A stretch of DNA of 64,000 nucleotides from Deltaproteobacteria bacterium (GCA_029261835.1 JAJDAO010000102.1:59838-123837), one strand, 5' to 3'; counted from the first letter of the stretch, positions 1 to 7,511 are shown. Numbers and translations are program-made. Notes: a model not told the origin generated them from the letters alone.

Positions 1-1
1 C

Positions 2-1258
2 ATTCAGGTCAGCGTGGGGCTGCGGAAGGGCTCGGCGTCGACCGACGCGGCGCGGCGCTTCGGATTCAGCGAGGCGGACGGCAGCCTCGCTGAGATGTTC
101 GACGTGATCCGCCGCTGCGAACTCGTCGTGCTGCTGATCAGCGATGCTGCCCAGGCTCAACTGCATACGCGGATCTTCGACGCGTTGCGCCCCGGGACCA
201 CCCTCGCACTCTCGCATGGCTTTCTCGGCGCCTACCTCGACGGCATCGGGGGCGCTTTTCCCGAGGACGTCGACGTAATCGCGGTCTGTCCGAAGGGGAT
301 GGGGCCCTCGGTGCGCCGCCTCTACGAGCAGGGCAGCGGGATCAACTGCAGCGTTGCGATCGAGCAGAACGTCACCGGCCGGGCCGGCGAGCGTGCGCTC
401 GCCTGGGCAGTCGCGCTGGGAGCGCCCTGGTGCTTCGGCACGACACTCGAGAGCGAGGCGCGCTCGGATATCTTCGGCGAGCGCGGCATCCTGATCGGTG
501 GCCTGCACGGCATGGTCGAGGCGCTCTACCGCTGGCACCTCGTGGGCGGCGATTCGCCCGAAGCCGCCTTCATCGCGGCGAGCGAGTGCATCACGGGGCC
601 GATCTCCGAGATGATCTCGCGGGCCGGCCCGCTCGGACTCTACGAAGCGCTCGAGCCGAAGCAGAGGCACCGCTTCGAGCTCGCCTATGCGCTCGCCTAT
701 GGGCCGCTGCGGGCGATCCTCGCCGAGATCTACGACGAGGTGGCGCTCGGCAACGAGATCCGCAGCGTGATCGCGGCCCACGGGCGCCTCGACGCGCATC
801 CCCTGAGCAACGTCGAGGGGAGTGCGATGTGGCAAGTGGCGGCGCGGGTGCGGGCGGAGCGTGCCGATGAGGCCCCGGCGGCGATCGATGCCACCAGCGC
901 CGGAATCTACTGCGCGGGCATGCTCGCCCAGGTGGACGAGCTGATCGAGCACGGCCATCCGTGCTCCGAGGTCGTCAACGAGTCCATCATCGAGGCCGTC
1001 GACTCCCTCAACCCCTACATGCACGCCAAGGGGGTCGCCCACATGGTCGACGGCTGCTCGATGACGGCACGGCTTGGTGCGCGGAGATGGGCACCGCGCT
1101 TCGACTACGCGCTCAGCCAGCAGGTGCTGCCCTGGCTGTGCGAGAACGTGACGCCGGACCGCAGCCTGGTCGAGCGATTCCTCGCCCACCCCATCCACCA
1201 GAGCTTCAGTGCGTGCGCGGCGCTTCGACCGCCCGGCTCGATTCGGGTGGACGTGTGA
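2..1258 (+). CDS. ilvC: Ketol-acid reductoisomerase, 5' end cut by window edge
   Basis: This enzyme rearranges and reduces acetolactate with NADPH in branched-chain amino acid synthesis. The reading frame is open from base 2, so the start and the N-terminal nucleotide-binding GxGxxG lie outside the window. The visible part begins with the typical VGLRKGS stretch that follows the Rossmann fold. The C-terminal knotted domain carries the highly conserved INESIIEAVDSLNP-like and CSMTARLGARRWAPRFDY-like stretches that hold the Mg-binding glutamates. The long double C-terminal domain and these blocks look more like the plant/class II form than the short bacterial class I form. It stops at TGA 1256-1258. 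No neighbouring ilv gene is visible downstream. Confidence 0.93.
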   Translation: MQVSVGLRKGSASTDAARRFGFSEADGSLAEMFDVIRRCELVVLLISDAAQAQLHTRIFDALRPGTTLALSHGFLGAYLDGIGGAFPEDVDVIAVCPKGMGPSVRRLYEQGSGINCSVAIEQNVTGRAGERALAWAVALGAPWCFGTTLESEARSDIFGERGILIGGLHGMVEALYRWHLVGGDSPEAAFIAASECITGPISEMISRAGPLGLYEALEPKQRHRFELAYALAYGPLRAILAEIYDEVALGNEIRSVIAAHGRLDAHPLSNVEGSAMWQVAARVRAERADEAPAAIDATSAGIYCAGMLAQVDELIEHGHPCSEVVNESIIEAVDSLNPYMHAKGVAHMVDGCSMTARLGARRWAPRFDYALSQQVLPWLCENVTPDRSLVERFLAHPIHQSFSACAALRPPGSIRVDV

Positions 1259-1390
1259 GGGCCTCGACGACATGGCCAGCCGTTCGCACGGCGACGCCGC
1301 AGCGCAGCGGCACTTCTCCCCGTTGTGTCTGACGCCTACCCGTGGCCGAACACGAAGAAGCCGGCCGGCGTCGCTCGTACTCAGGGACCG

Positions 1391-2119
1391 CTACGACTGT
1401 ATTCGTATCCGACGGCGAACGTAGAGCCAGACCATTCCGACCGCGAGCAGCGAGAGCGTCGCCGGCTCGGGGATGACGACGATGCTGCCTGACGAGGGCG
1501 GACCGCCCGCAGAGAACGACCCCACCAAGCCGGCGGTGCACGGCGGCCCCCCCAGGCAAGAGTCGAATGCCGAGGCCGCCAGCGCCAAGGTGTTGGAGTA
1601 GTCGTCGATGATGAACTGCCAGGTCTCGCCGGCCTCGAAGACATCATTGACGGTCCCGCTCTCGAACACGAGCGGGTGGTTGATCCCACCTGGGTCACTG
1701 AATACGGAATCGATCCGGAATGCGAGCTCGCTGTTGACCAACCCGTCGAAGTTGGCCACCGAGGTCTCGGGGTCGGCCACATACCACACCTCGGCGTAGC
1801 TCTGCAGCGTGAGGTTGGTCATGGTGACCAGGATGTTCACGGCGGAGGTGTCCGCAGATGGGCAGGCGACCAACGACGTGGAGATGTCGGATGAAGAAAT
1901 CTCTTCGTTTGCCGGGAACGGTCCGGGCGGCGCGGAAGCGCCTCCCTTGCCCAGCTCATCGACATTGCCCGGTACGAACAGCGGATCGCAGTGCGCGATA
2001 TTGACGGAGTCCACCGTTGTCGGAACCGCCGCGGCCGACAGGGCCAGCGTCAGTACCGCCAACAGTGCGGGAATCGAAAGGATAAACTGTCGAAAGTGAG
2101 AGTTGGTCGTGCGTACCAT
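1391..2119 (-). CDS. PEP-CTERM sorting domain protein
   Basis: A secreted protein of about 242 residues. It has an N-terminal signal peptide (short basic start, then FILSIPALLAVLTLALSAAAV) and a C-terminal exosortase signal: PEPATLSLLAVGMVWLY followed by RRRIR. The body has no recognised enzyme motif and resembles generic bacterial extracellular beta-sandwich proteins. I chose the ATG at 2119 rather than one 13 codons upstream because a GGGGAGGGGAAG ribosome site directly precedes it and the signal peptide then starts normally. It should be processed by an exosortase that is not encoded in this window. It lies convergent to the ilvC-like gene. Confidence 0.85.
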   Translation of the reverse strand: MVRTTNSHFRQFILSIPALLAVLTLALSAAAVPTTVDSVNIAHCDPLFVPGNVDELGKGGASAPPGPFPANEEISSSDISTSLVACPSADTSAVNILVTMTNLTLQSYAEVWYVADPETSVANFDGLVNSELAFRIDSVFSDPGGINHPLVFESGTVNDVFEAGETWQFIIDDYSNTLALAASAFDSCLGGPPCTAGLVGSFSAGGPPSSGSIVVIPEPATLSLLAVGMVWLYVRRRIRIQS

Positions 2120-2161
2120 CTTCCCCTCCCCGAGGTGGTGTAGCCGCACACTGCTCACGGT

Positions 2162-2237
2162 GCCGACAGGCAGTGTCGGCTGCGGCGACGCGTTTCTCGC
2201 CGAGTATTACACTTTAGTGTATGCAAGTTATGAGCCG
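2162..2237 (-). promoter_or_regulatory. Leader with hairpin, palindrome and sigma54-like element
   Basis: Upstream of the PEP-CTERM gene. A perfect 7-bp stem (GCCGACA/TGTCGGC, 5-nt loop) lies at 2162-2180 and a palindrome TACACTTTAGTGTA at 2208-2221. Read on the minus strand, 2237-2223 gives CGGCTC-N5-TTGC, with GG and GC twelve bases apart as in -24/-12 sigma54 promoters, though it matches TGGCAC only partly. PEP-CTERM genes in other bacteria are known to be RpoN-controlled. The hairpin and palindrome are visible; the promoter is inference. Confidence 0.35.
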
Positions 2238-2523
2238 GGCCACGCCGACACACCACACGTAGTAGTTTCGGGCAGTTGCCGTTCAGCGGTTGAGAGCGCG
2301 CCGGTCGCCAGTGGAAAGCGAGTCGCCAATCTGAGAAAACTCGTTCCTCGCCGCGCCGCTGCGCCCGCCGTAGGAGATCGATCTCGCAGGGCGGCCGGAG
2401 GAGAGCGATGCGCCGGGCAGGCCCCACCCGAATAGCATCTCCTGGCGAAACCCGTGCCGGCAACCGCGACGAAGAACCTGTCTGTGCCACGGCCAACTGC
2501 CAGGCGTCCGGTCGCCGAGCAAT

Positions 2524-2940
2524 CTACGCGGCCGATGACTGAGCCAACCTCGGCAGGAAGAAGCACGGCCAGATCGCGAGGAAGAGGTTTGCCCCCCACC
2601 AGCTCGGATCGAAGTCGAAACGGATCGCCCAGAACGAGACGGCCATGAAACCCGCGCAGAAGGTGAGCGCCAGGGAGAAGGCTGCGAGCGGCCGCCAGGA
2701 TGGGTCGCCGCGCGAATGTCGCCGAACGGCCAGCAGCCCACAGGTCGAGAGCATCATGTCCAGCGGGAAGAAGGACCAGTTCCACGCATTAACGATAGGA
2801 TCATTGTAATCCTTGAAGAGCCACGACGCGGGAATCACGTCCACACCGAACAGAATGGGGAGCGAGACGGCCCAGTAGACGATGAAGCCGACGTCGGTGA
2901 CGACGATGAGTGGCTTCATGCGGTTCATCACGTCTCTCAT
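2524..2940 (-). CDS. Small four-helix membrane protein, DUF5360-like
   Basis: About 138 residues, almost entirely hydrophobic segments (roughly residues 9-30, 48-68, 80-102 and 110-130), with acidic/aromatic loops such as FKDYNDPIVNAWNWSFFPLDM. This pattern resembles the YvaD/DUF5360 family of uncharacterised membrane proteins; the assignment is from memory of the family pattern. The ATG at 2940 is preceded by GAAGGGAAGGGCG, a better start than the longer Arg-rich upstream extension. It is the last gene of a same-strand chain running from 4561 and probably belongs to that operon. Confidence 0.7.
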   Translation of the reverse strand: MRDVMNRMKPLIVVTDVGFIVYWAVSLPILFGVDVIPASWLFKDYNDPIVNAWNWSFFPLDMMLSTCGLLAVRRHSRGDPSWRPLAAFSLALTFCAGFMAVSFWAIRFDFDPSWWGANLFLAIWPCFFLPRLAQSSAA

Positions 2941-2956
2941 GTCTTCGCCCTTCCCT

Positions 2957-3253
2957 TCATTGCGATATGCGCGCGGTTCGGCTCGCATCCCGGATGTTCC
3001 ACAGCCAGACCGCGAGCGAGAGACCCCAGAGCAGGGCCGCCCACGCTGGGCACTCGGGCCAACGGCAGGCCCACAGTGCACCTGGGGACATCTCCTGCGA
3101 CGCAATCGCCCAGAGCAGGCCGCTCGCGCTCACGATGGCGCAGCCTCGCCACCAAGCCTTCGCATAGAGCTGCCCGAGGCCGGGCAGCCAGAAGGAGAGC
3201 ATCGCCGCAAGCTCGGACGACCTCGGCCGCAAATCTCCCCGCCGACCGCTCAT
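2957..3253 (-). CDS. Small membrane protein with TM2-like GLGQLY motif
   Basis: A 98-residue protein with three hydrophobic stretches. Residues around 20-40 contain FWLPGLGQLYAKAWWRG, which resembles the PGLGQ.Y.G...RG turn of TM2 and related small membrane proteins. Its ATG overlaps the stop codon of the preceding SnoaL-like gene (ATGA, 3250-3253), so translation is probably coupled. Function unknown. The next gene starts 16 bp downstream on the same strand. Confidence 0.65.
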   Translation of the reverse strand: MSGRRGDLRPRSSELAAMLSFWLPGLGQLYAKAWWRGCAIVSASGLLWAIASQEMSPGALWACRWPECPAWAALLWGLSLAVWLWNIRDASRTARISQ

Positions 3254-3672
3254 GTCTCATCTGCCCGTAGGATCGCCTCGGCGTAGGACGTGTCCGCGTA
3301 CTCGCGTACTCGCCACACGAGGCCATCGCGCGTCTCGATGACGAACGCGTAGGCGTTGCAATAGTACCGGCCCGCAGCCGTGCTCCCGGACAGAACCGCT
3401 TCGACGACGCACCCCTTTGCGCCGGGCCACTCGCGCAGCTCGTCGATCAGGAGACCCCCCGGAAAGAGCTCGAGCACGAGCGCAAAGAAGCTCACGACCG
3501 CTTCGCGGCCTCGGTGAGCGCCTCCGCCGAAAGCGGCATCTCCAGGGACGATCCACTCGACATCGCCGTCGAGCAACGAGAGTGCGTCACCCGGGTTGAG
3601 GCCGAAGAGGTCGCGCAGATAGTCCGCCCCACTCACGAACGGCTTGGCAGTTGTAGCCGACGAGTTGGTCAC
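3250..3672 (-). CDS. SnoaL-like / NTF2-fold protein
   Basis: About 140 residues. The pattern YLRDLFGLNPGDALSLLDGDVEWIVPG, then a GREAV.SFF helix and a C-terminal VWRVREYADTSYAEAI segment, is that of SnoaL-like polyketide-cyclase/NTF2-fold proteins, which bind small hydrophobic ligands. The start is set at the GTG at 3672 because it overlaps the upstream gene stop as GTGA and has AAAGGA about ten bases before it; the longer upstream extension is Arg-rich shadow sequence. Substrate unknown. Confidence 0.75.
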   Translation of the reverse strand: MTNSSATTAKPFVSGADYLRDLFGLNPGDALSLLDGDVEWIVPGDAAFGGGAHRGREAVVSFFALVLELFPGGLLIDELREWPGAKGCVVEAVLSGSTAAGRYYCNAYAFVIETRDGLVWRVREYADTSYAEAILRADET

Positions 3673-4364
3673 GGTGATCGGTCCTTTGGCGGGTGATGTG
3701 CGGGCGTGCCCGCAGCTGCAAACGCTCTGGTCAGGTGCCATAGAGCCAGGCCGCCCATCCAACCAAACAGGTTCGCGTCCGCGAAGCGCTGCCACAGGCC
3801 CCGCCAGGGCGCCTGGTCTGGGAGCAACATGAGCGCGAACGAGAGCAGTACGAGACCGGCGGCAACGACGGCAAATGCTCGCGACCAGCTCGGCAGGCTC
3901 GAACATCGTACCGAGAGAACCGCCAGACCCGCAGCACCGCCAAGGTATTCGAGAGAGCCAAGGAGATTGTGAACCTGCTGGGCCGGGCCACCCGAAACCG
4001 GGCAGCCCGGCTCACACGGGAAGAAGGCGGCTGCGACGTAGGCGAACCCGACGGCGGAAAACGACATGAAGCCAGGGAGACAACCATGGAGTCGGCCCGC
4101 GAGCGCGCAGAAGCCGAGTACGAACAGACCGGTCGGGAGAAATCCCGCGAGACCGACTAGCACGCCATGGGGCGTGCCGCGCGCGCCGAGCTCGCTGATG
4201 AAGCGCGTGCAGTGGTCGTAGGTCGGGGCTTTCGAGGCCGCCGCGATCGGCGTTCCCAGCGCGAGCGCGAACGCGAGCAGGCCGCACAGAGCCAGCAGAA
4301 CGCGACCGCTCACGAGAGGCTCAAATCGAGCGGCTATCGGCCGACCGCGCGTCGCGTCGCTCAC
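3669..4364 (-). CDS. DUF998 family integral membrane protein
   Basis: About 231 residues with six or more transmembrane helices. The CTRFISELGARGTPHG segment near residue 40 and the FPCEPGCPVSGGPAQQVHNLLG segment near residue 120 are typical of DUF998, a family of unknown function. The GTG start at 4364 overlaps the stop of the small upstream gene (GTGA), and its own stop overlaps the next start in the same way. The gene is therefore the middle of a tightly coupled chain. Confidence 0.8.
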   Translation of the reverse strand: MSDATRGRPIAARFEPLVSGRVLLALCGLLAFALALGTPIAAASKAPTYDHCTRFISELGARGTPHGVLVGLAGFLPTGLFVLGFCALAGRLHGCLPGFMSFSAVGFAYVAAAFFPCEPGCPVSGGPAQQVHNLLGSLEYLGGAAGLAVLSVRCSSLPSWSRAFAVVAAGLVLLSFALMLLPDQAPWRGLWQRFADANLFGWMGGLALWHLTRAFAAAGTPAHHPPKDRSP

Positions 4365-4561
4365 GGCGTCGCGTCCTCGACCGCCCAGGACCGAAGCAGC
4401 TTGCACGTTCGCAGCGCGCGGCGGTGGTAACCCACCTGCCGCCAAAGCTCACCGAGTGCGCCGCCGCCCGCCGCAGGCTCGAGCGAGCCGTGGCGTGACG
4501 CCCGGTGGAACCGTCCGCCACGCAGCTCTCCACGCAGCAGCAGCTGACGCAGGTCCCGCAT
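4361..4561 (-). CDS. Small hypothetical protein heading the coupled operon
   Basis: A 66-residue basic peptide (MRDLRQLLLRGELRGG at the N terminus; several LRQVGYHRRALRT-like helical stretches). I recognise no family. Its reality is supported mainly by the GTGA overlap of its stop with the next gene and by its position between the divergent tetR promoter region and the operon. An alternative upstream ATG at 4669 would add 36 Ala/Ser-rich residues and overlap the palindrome region. Confidence 0.45.
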   Translation of the reverse strand: MRDLRQLLLRGELRGGRFHRASRHGSLEPAAGGGALGELWRQVGYHRRALRTCKLLRSWAVEDATP

Positions 4562-4673
4562 GGTGGGCTCGCTGTGAAGGAGGACTGACGCGGGCGCGCT
4601 GCTCGGGCCGGCGGCTCGGGTCGCGCTCCCCGCGCTGCGAGAGGTGTGCGTTTGCGCAGCCCGGACCATTCTA

Positions 4674-4691
4674 TATCTTTCGTTTGAGATA
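4674..4691. promoter_or_regulatory. Possible TetR operator between divergent genes
   Basis: TATCT-N8-AGATA is an inverted repeat in an AT-rich island directly upstream of the tetR start and between divergent transcripts. Its place fits autoregulation by the TetR protein. The arms are only 5 bp, so the call is tentative. Confidence 0.35.
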
Positions 4692-4706
4692 AAAAGGGAG
4701 CTGATC

Positions 4707-5306
4707 TTGCCGAAAATCGTCGATCACGAAGCCGAGCGGCAGCGGCTCGCCGCCGCCGCCTGCCAGACCATCGCACGGGCCGGTGTCGAGGGTGCGACGC
4801 TTCGCGCCATCGCCGACGAGGCGCGCTGCTCCACCGGTCCCCTGGTCCACTACTTCGGAGACAAGAACCAGGTGCTGATCCACGCGCTGCGCTGCGCTGC
4901 ACGCGAGACCGGGTCGCGTATGCTCCACGCGCTCGGGCGCGAGAAGGGGCGAGCCGCGCTGCGGGCCATTGCCCAGGAGGGGCTTCCGCTCGATGAAGTG
5001 CGGCAGGCCGAGTGGCGTGTGTGGCTCTCCTTCTGGGGCCAGGCCGTCACGAGTCGCGATCTCGCCGCCGAGCAGCGCCAGCGCTACACCGCTTGGCGAC
5101 GTTTGATCCAGGTGGTGCTCGAGCGAGCGCAGGCAACCAACGAGCTCGGCGCCGGGCTCGACCTCGAGCGTGAGGCCGAACTTCTCGTCGCACTGATAGA
5201 CGGAATCGGAATCCAGGCGATGTTCGAGCCGGCGCGCTTCGATCGGCGTCGCCAGCTGCAGCTGCTCGATGCTCATCTCGACCGGCTCTTCTCCGCGGCC
5301 ACGTGA
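4707..5306 (+). CDS. TetR/AcrR family transcriptional regulator
   Basis: About 199 residues. The N-terminal helix-turn-helix is clear: a VEGATLRAIADEARCSTG segment, then LVHYFGDKNQVLIHAL, which is the BetI/TetR recognition-helix pattern. The C-terminal domain has an EWRVWLSFWGQA helix typical of BetI-type ligand domains. I use the TTG at 4707 because AAGGGAG precedes it at good spacing and the protein then begins LPKIVDHEAERQR, the usual TetR N terminus. It probably controls itself and the divergent small-gene operon. Its 3' end overlaps the convergent CMD gene by 34 bp. Confidence 0.88.
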   Translation: MPKIVDHEAERQRLAAAACQTIARAGVEGATLRAIADEARCSTGPLVHYFGDKNQVLIHALRCAARETGSRMLHALGREKGRAALRAIAQEGLPLDEVRQAEWRVWLSFWGQAVTSRDLAAEQRQRYTAWRRLIQVVLERAQATNELGAGLDLEREAELLVALIDGIGIQAMFEPARFDRRRQLQLLDAHLDRLFSAAT

Positions 5307-6289
5307 TCCGCGCAATCCGGCCCCACACCGAGCGCCTCACAGACGAGGTGGCTGACGTGGGCCACCGAGGCCGCCATGCAGAGAGCCACCAGTTCGCTCG
5401 GCCCGTACTCATCCTTCAGCTCCTGGAACAGCTCGGCAGACACCTCGTGGCGAGCGACGCCATCCGCGAGGGTGACGGCGAGATACTCGCGTCTGCCGAG
5501 GAGAGCGGCCTCGATGTCGGGCGCCGTAGCCGCGGGGCGCAGCATCTCGACCCGCTTCCCCACCGACTCGTCCGGTTGGCTCGTCGTGTAGGCACTTCCG
5601 GTGACCACCGCCGTGCGGTGAGCCACGAGCTCCCACACCACGGCGCCGACCGCCTCGACGATCCCCTCCACCAGGCGCCGCCAGCCACGTAGCCCCTCCG
5701 GAACACGCGCGAAGACGGCGACGAGTTCGGGGGCCTGGAGCCAGCCCGGCTGGGTATCGCGCAGGAACGCGTCGATCTCCGCGTCGCCGCTCTCACCGGC
5801 CCGCATCGGCGCAATCGCACGCGCCCTCTTCGTCACGGGGAGACCTCGGACGGGCGCTTCAACACCATCGCCTCGAACGTCCCATCCGTCACGGATTCCA
5901 GCTCCGACATCTTCGGATCTTCCCTGGGAGCTGCTCGCTGCCCTCCCCTCCTTCTGCAGACAATCCCCTCCTGCGTGCCCGCCTTCCGTGGCTTCCGGAA
6001 GCGCGCAGGCTGCGCCCTCCTTGGGCGAGAGGCGCACGGCCTCGTTCAGCACGTGGCCGGCGTGGGCGATCGCGGCGGCCATGCACAGCCCGACGATCTC
6101 GTCGTCCCGGTACTCGCTTCGCAGGTCGGCGATCAGCCCGGGGGCTACTCGGTGGCTCGCGATGCCGTCCGAGAGCAGTACCGCCAGGTACTGCTCTCGC
6201 GTGAGCGGCTCGGGGCTCACTTCCGGCTTGAACACGGCCCACTCGATGGGTCGGACTTCGCTGCGCACGGCAGCGGTGCGGTGGGTCAC
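5273..6289 (-). CDS. Rest of UGA-containing CMD gene plus second, Cys-less CMD domain
   Basis: This frame continues directly after the UGA at 6292-6290 without a shift. Residues 1-88 complete the first AhpD-like domain (VTHRTAAVRSE, then LCMAAAIAHAGHVLNEA). A 60-residue low-complexity linker follows. From about residue 152 a second CMD domain begins, aligning throughout with the first but with GSAYTTS where the first has the redox motif, so it lacks both active cysteines. The second copy probably starts independently at the GTG at 5836 (GAGG seven bases upstream, GTGA overlap with a tiny ORF), giving 187 residues. No in-frame stop separates the two, so a two-domain fusion is also possible. 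Confidence 0.7.
   Translation of the reverse strand: MTHRTAAVRSEVRPIEWAVFKPEVSPEPLTREQYLAVLLSDGIASHRVAPGLIADLRSEYRDDEIVGLCMAAAIAHAGHVLNEAVRLSPKEGAACALPEATEGGHAGGDCLQKEGRAASSSQGRSEDVGAGIRDGWDVRGDGVEAPVRGLPVTKRARAIAPMRAGESGDAEIDAFLRDTQPGWLQAPELVAVFARVPEGLRGWRRLVEGIVEAVGAVVWELVAHRTAVVTGSAYTTSQPDESVGKRVEMLRPAATAPDIEAALLGRREYLAVTLADGVARHEVSAELFQELKDEYGPSELVALCMAASVAHVSHLVCEALGVGPDCADHVAAEKSRSR
5833..5910 (-). pseudogene. Thioredoxin N-terminus-like fragment (25 codons)
   Basis: In another frame of the linker between the two CMD domains, an ATG with AGGGAAG upstream opens a 25-codon frame with GC-rich third positions. It contains VTDGTFEAMVLKR, which closely resembles the first strand and helix of thioredoxins (VTD..F...VL). 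It stops where the VDFWA.WCGPC part would begin, with a TGA overlapping the GTG start of the second CMD gene. It may be a truncated trx remnant or a tiny coupling ORF. Confidence 0.4.
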
Positions 6290-6292
6290 TCA
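6259..6292 (-). promoter_or_regulatory. Candidate selenocysteine UGA and bacterial SECIS hairpin
   Basis: The UGA at 6292-6290 replaces the second Cys codon of a GCxxC motif. Twenty nucleotides downstream starts the loop of a perfect 6-bp hairpin: CGCTGC (6275-6270), loop CGTGC, GCAGCG (6264-6259). Distance and a G at loop position 2 agree with the recalled bacterial SECIS consensus (16-37 nt from UGA; G in the first two loop bases). Confidence 0.6.
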
Positions 6293-6547
6293 ATACTCGC
6301 AGCCCGTGCGGAAGGCGCCCCGTAGCGCCATCAGCTCCCAGGTGACGGGATCCACGACGCTGGCCGCTCCGAGAATCGAGTGCAGCCAGCCGCGGAGCAG
6401 CTCCGGCGCGTGGGCGATCACGCCCCACATGCGAGGATCCTCCCACCAACCGTCCACGGTGGACTGCAGGATCTGGTTGATCTCCTCGTCCGACGACTCT
6501 CCGGGAGCGATGGGCTCGATCCGGTCGAGGTCGATGGCTTTCTCCAT
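6290..6547 (-). CDS. AhpD/carboxymuconolactone decarboxylase-like protein, N-terminal part up to UGA (candidate selenoprotein)
   Basis: The 85 residues before the UGA form the N-terminal half of an AhpD-like domain: SDEEINQILQSTVDGWW, a LLRGWLHSILGA helix, then WELMALRGAFRTGCEY. The next codon is TGA and the frame continues with VTHRTAAVRS. In AhpD-family peroxidase-like proteins this site is GCxYC..H, so the TGA sits exactly on the catalytic second cysteine, giving a CxxU motif. AhpD-like selenoproteins with such motifs are known. AhpD proteins reduce peroxides with thiol partners. The ATG at 6547 is followed by a normal acidic N terminus and lies downstream of a good promoter. A stop mutation or base-call error (TGC to TGA) is the alternative. 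Confidence 0.75.
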   Translation of the reverse strand: MEKAIDLDRIEPIAPGESSDEEINQILQSTVDGWWEDPRMWGVIAHAPELLRGWLHSILGAASVVDPVTWELMALRGAFRTGCEY

Positions 6548-6627
6548 GACAGATCCTTTCGCGTGATGAGAGGGCCACTTACCTTCGGTCCTGAGGGCAG
6601 GAGTGGAGTTCGAGGCCCTGCTCGTTT

Positions 6628-6657
6628 TATTATGACTGTCATATTATAGTTGTCAAC
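6628..6657. promoter_or_regulatory. Promoter with palindromic operator between CMD gene and SDR
   Basis: Read on the minus strand, TTGACA (6656-6651) and CATAAT (6634-6629) form a near-consensus sigma70 promoter with 16-bp spacing for the CMD gene. Between and over the -10 lies the perfect palindrome TATGAC-T-GTCATA (6631-6643), and a second, GTTG-T-CAAC (6649-6657), covers the -35. Such placement fits repression by a dimeric regulator that could also affect the divergent SDR gene. Confidence 0.55.
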
Positions 6658-6713
6658 CAGTGTACTGGGTGCCCAGCAGCGCCTCAGCGGGGATGCCACA
6701 CGGGAGGAGCCAC

Positions 6714-7511
6714 TTGAGCGATCTGCGAGACAAGGTCGCCCTTCTGACGGGCGGTGGGACGGGTATTGGGCTCGCGTGTGCGAAGGCCATCGTGCGAGCC
6801 GGCGGGCGGGTCGCGCTCGCGGGCCGGAGGCAGGCGGTGGTCGAGGCGGCGGCTGTCGATCTTGGCCCGAGCGCCTTCGGAGTGATTTGCGACGTCACCG
6901 ACCAGCAGTCTGTGGATGCCGCCGTCGGCCGCGTCCGCGAGCGCTTCGGCGCTCTCCACCTCGCCGTCAATGCCGCGGGCATGGGATCGGCGGGAAGCGT
7001 CCTCAACAGCGACGCGGAGCAGTTCTCCCAGGTCGTGGATACGAACCTGACCGGCGTCTTCCGCTGTCTCCGGGCCCAGGCCAAGGCGATGAAGGACGCC
7101 GGCGGCGGGAGCATCGTCAACGTGAGCTCCATCGCCGGCGCGCTCTCCCATCGCTGGATGACATCCTACTGCGCGTCGAAGGCGGGCGTGGACATGCTGA
7201 CGCGCTGCGCTGCGGACGATCTGGGCGAGCACGGGATCCGCGTGAACGCGGTCCTGCCCGGCCTCGTCGCCACGGATCTCGCGGCGCCACTCGTCGCGAA
7301 CCCAGATGTCGTAGCCGAATACAGCCGCCGAATGCCCCTTTCGAGACTCGGGCGCCCGGAGGACGTCGCGAACCTCGTGGCCTTCCTGCTGAGTGACGCG
7401 GCCAGCTGGATTACCGGGCAGTGTATTGGCGTGGACGGCGGGCACACGCTCCGTCAGGGTCCGGATCTCGTCGAACCCTTCTTCTCGAAGTTCCTTCCCG
7501 CGGAGCAGTAG
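6714..7511 (+). CDS. Short-chain dehydrogenase/reductase (SDR)
   Basis: A classical NAD(P)-dependent SDR of about 265 residues. It has TGGGTGIGLA (cofactor loop), NAAG, the catalytic Ser in NVSSIAG and YCASK (Tyr-x-x-x-Lys), and ends in the usual ITGQCIGVDGG. The cofactor loop is followed by AGRR, which suggests NADP preference. I use the TTG at 6714, since GGGAGGAG lies just before it and the protein then starts at the first beta strand; ATGs at 6660 or 6693 would add unrelated residues. Substrate unknown; the following Fe-ADH and MaoC genes suggest lipid or alcohol metabolism. Confidence 0.9.
   Translation: MSDLRDKVALLTGGGTGIGLACAKAIVRAGGRVALAGRRQAVVEAAAVDLGPSAFGVICDVTDQQSVDAAVGRVRERFGALHLAVNAAGMGSAGSVLNSDAEQFSQVVDTNLTGVFRCLRAQAKAMKDAGGGSIVNVSSIAGALSHRWMTSYCASKAGVDMLTRCAADDLGEHGIRVNAVLPGLVATDLAAPLVANPDVVAEYSRRMPLSRLGRPEDVANLVAFLLSDAASWITGQCIGVDGGHTLRQGPDLVEPFFSKFLPAEQ

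Noticed and set aside
5889..6578. 229-codon minus-strand frame overlapping the AhpD-like gene
   Set aside because: Arg/Pro-rich shadow; the conserved CMD similarity is in the other frame, on both sides of the UGA.
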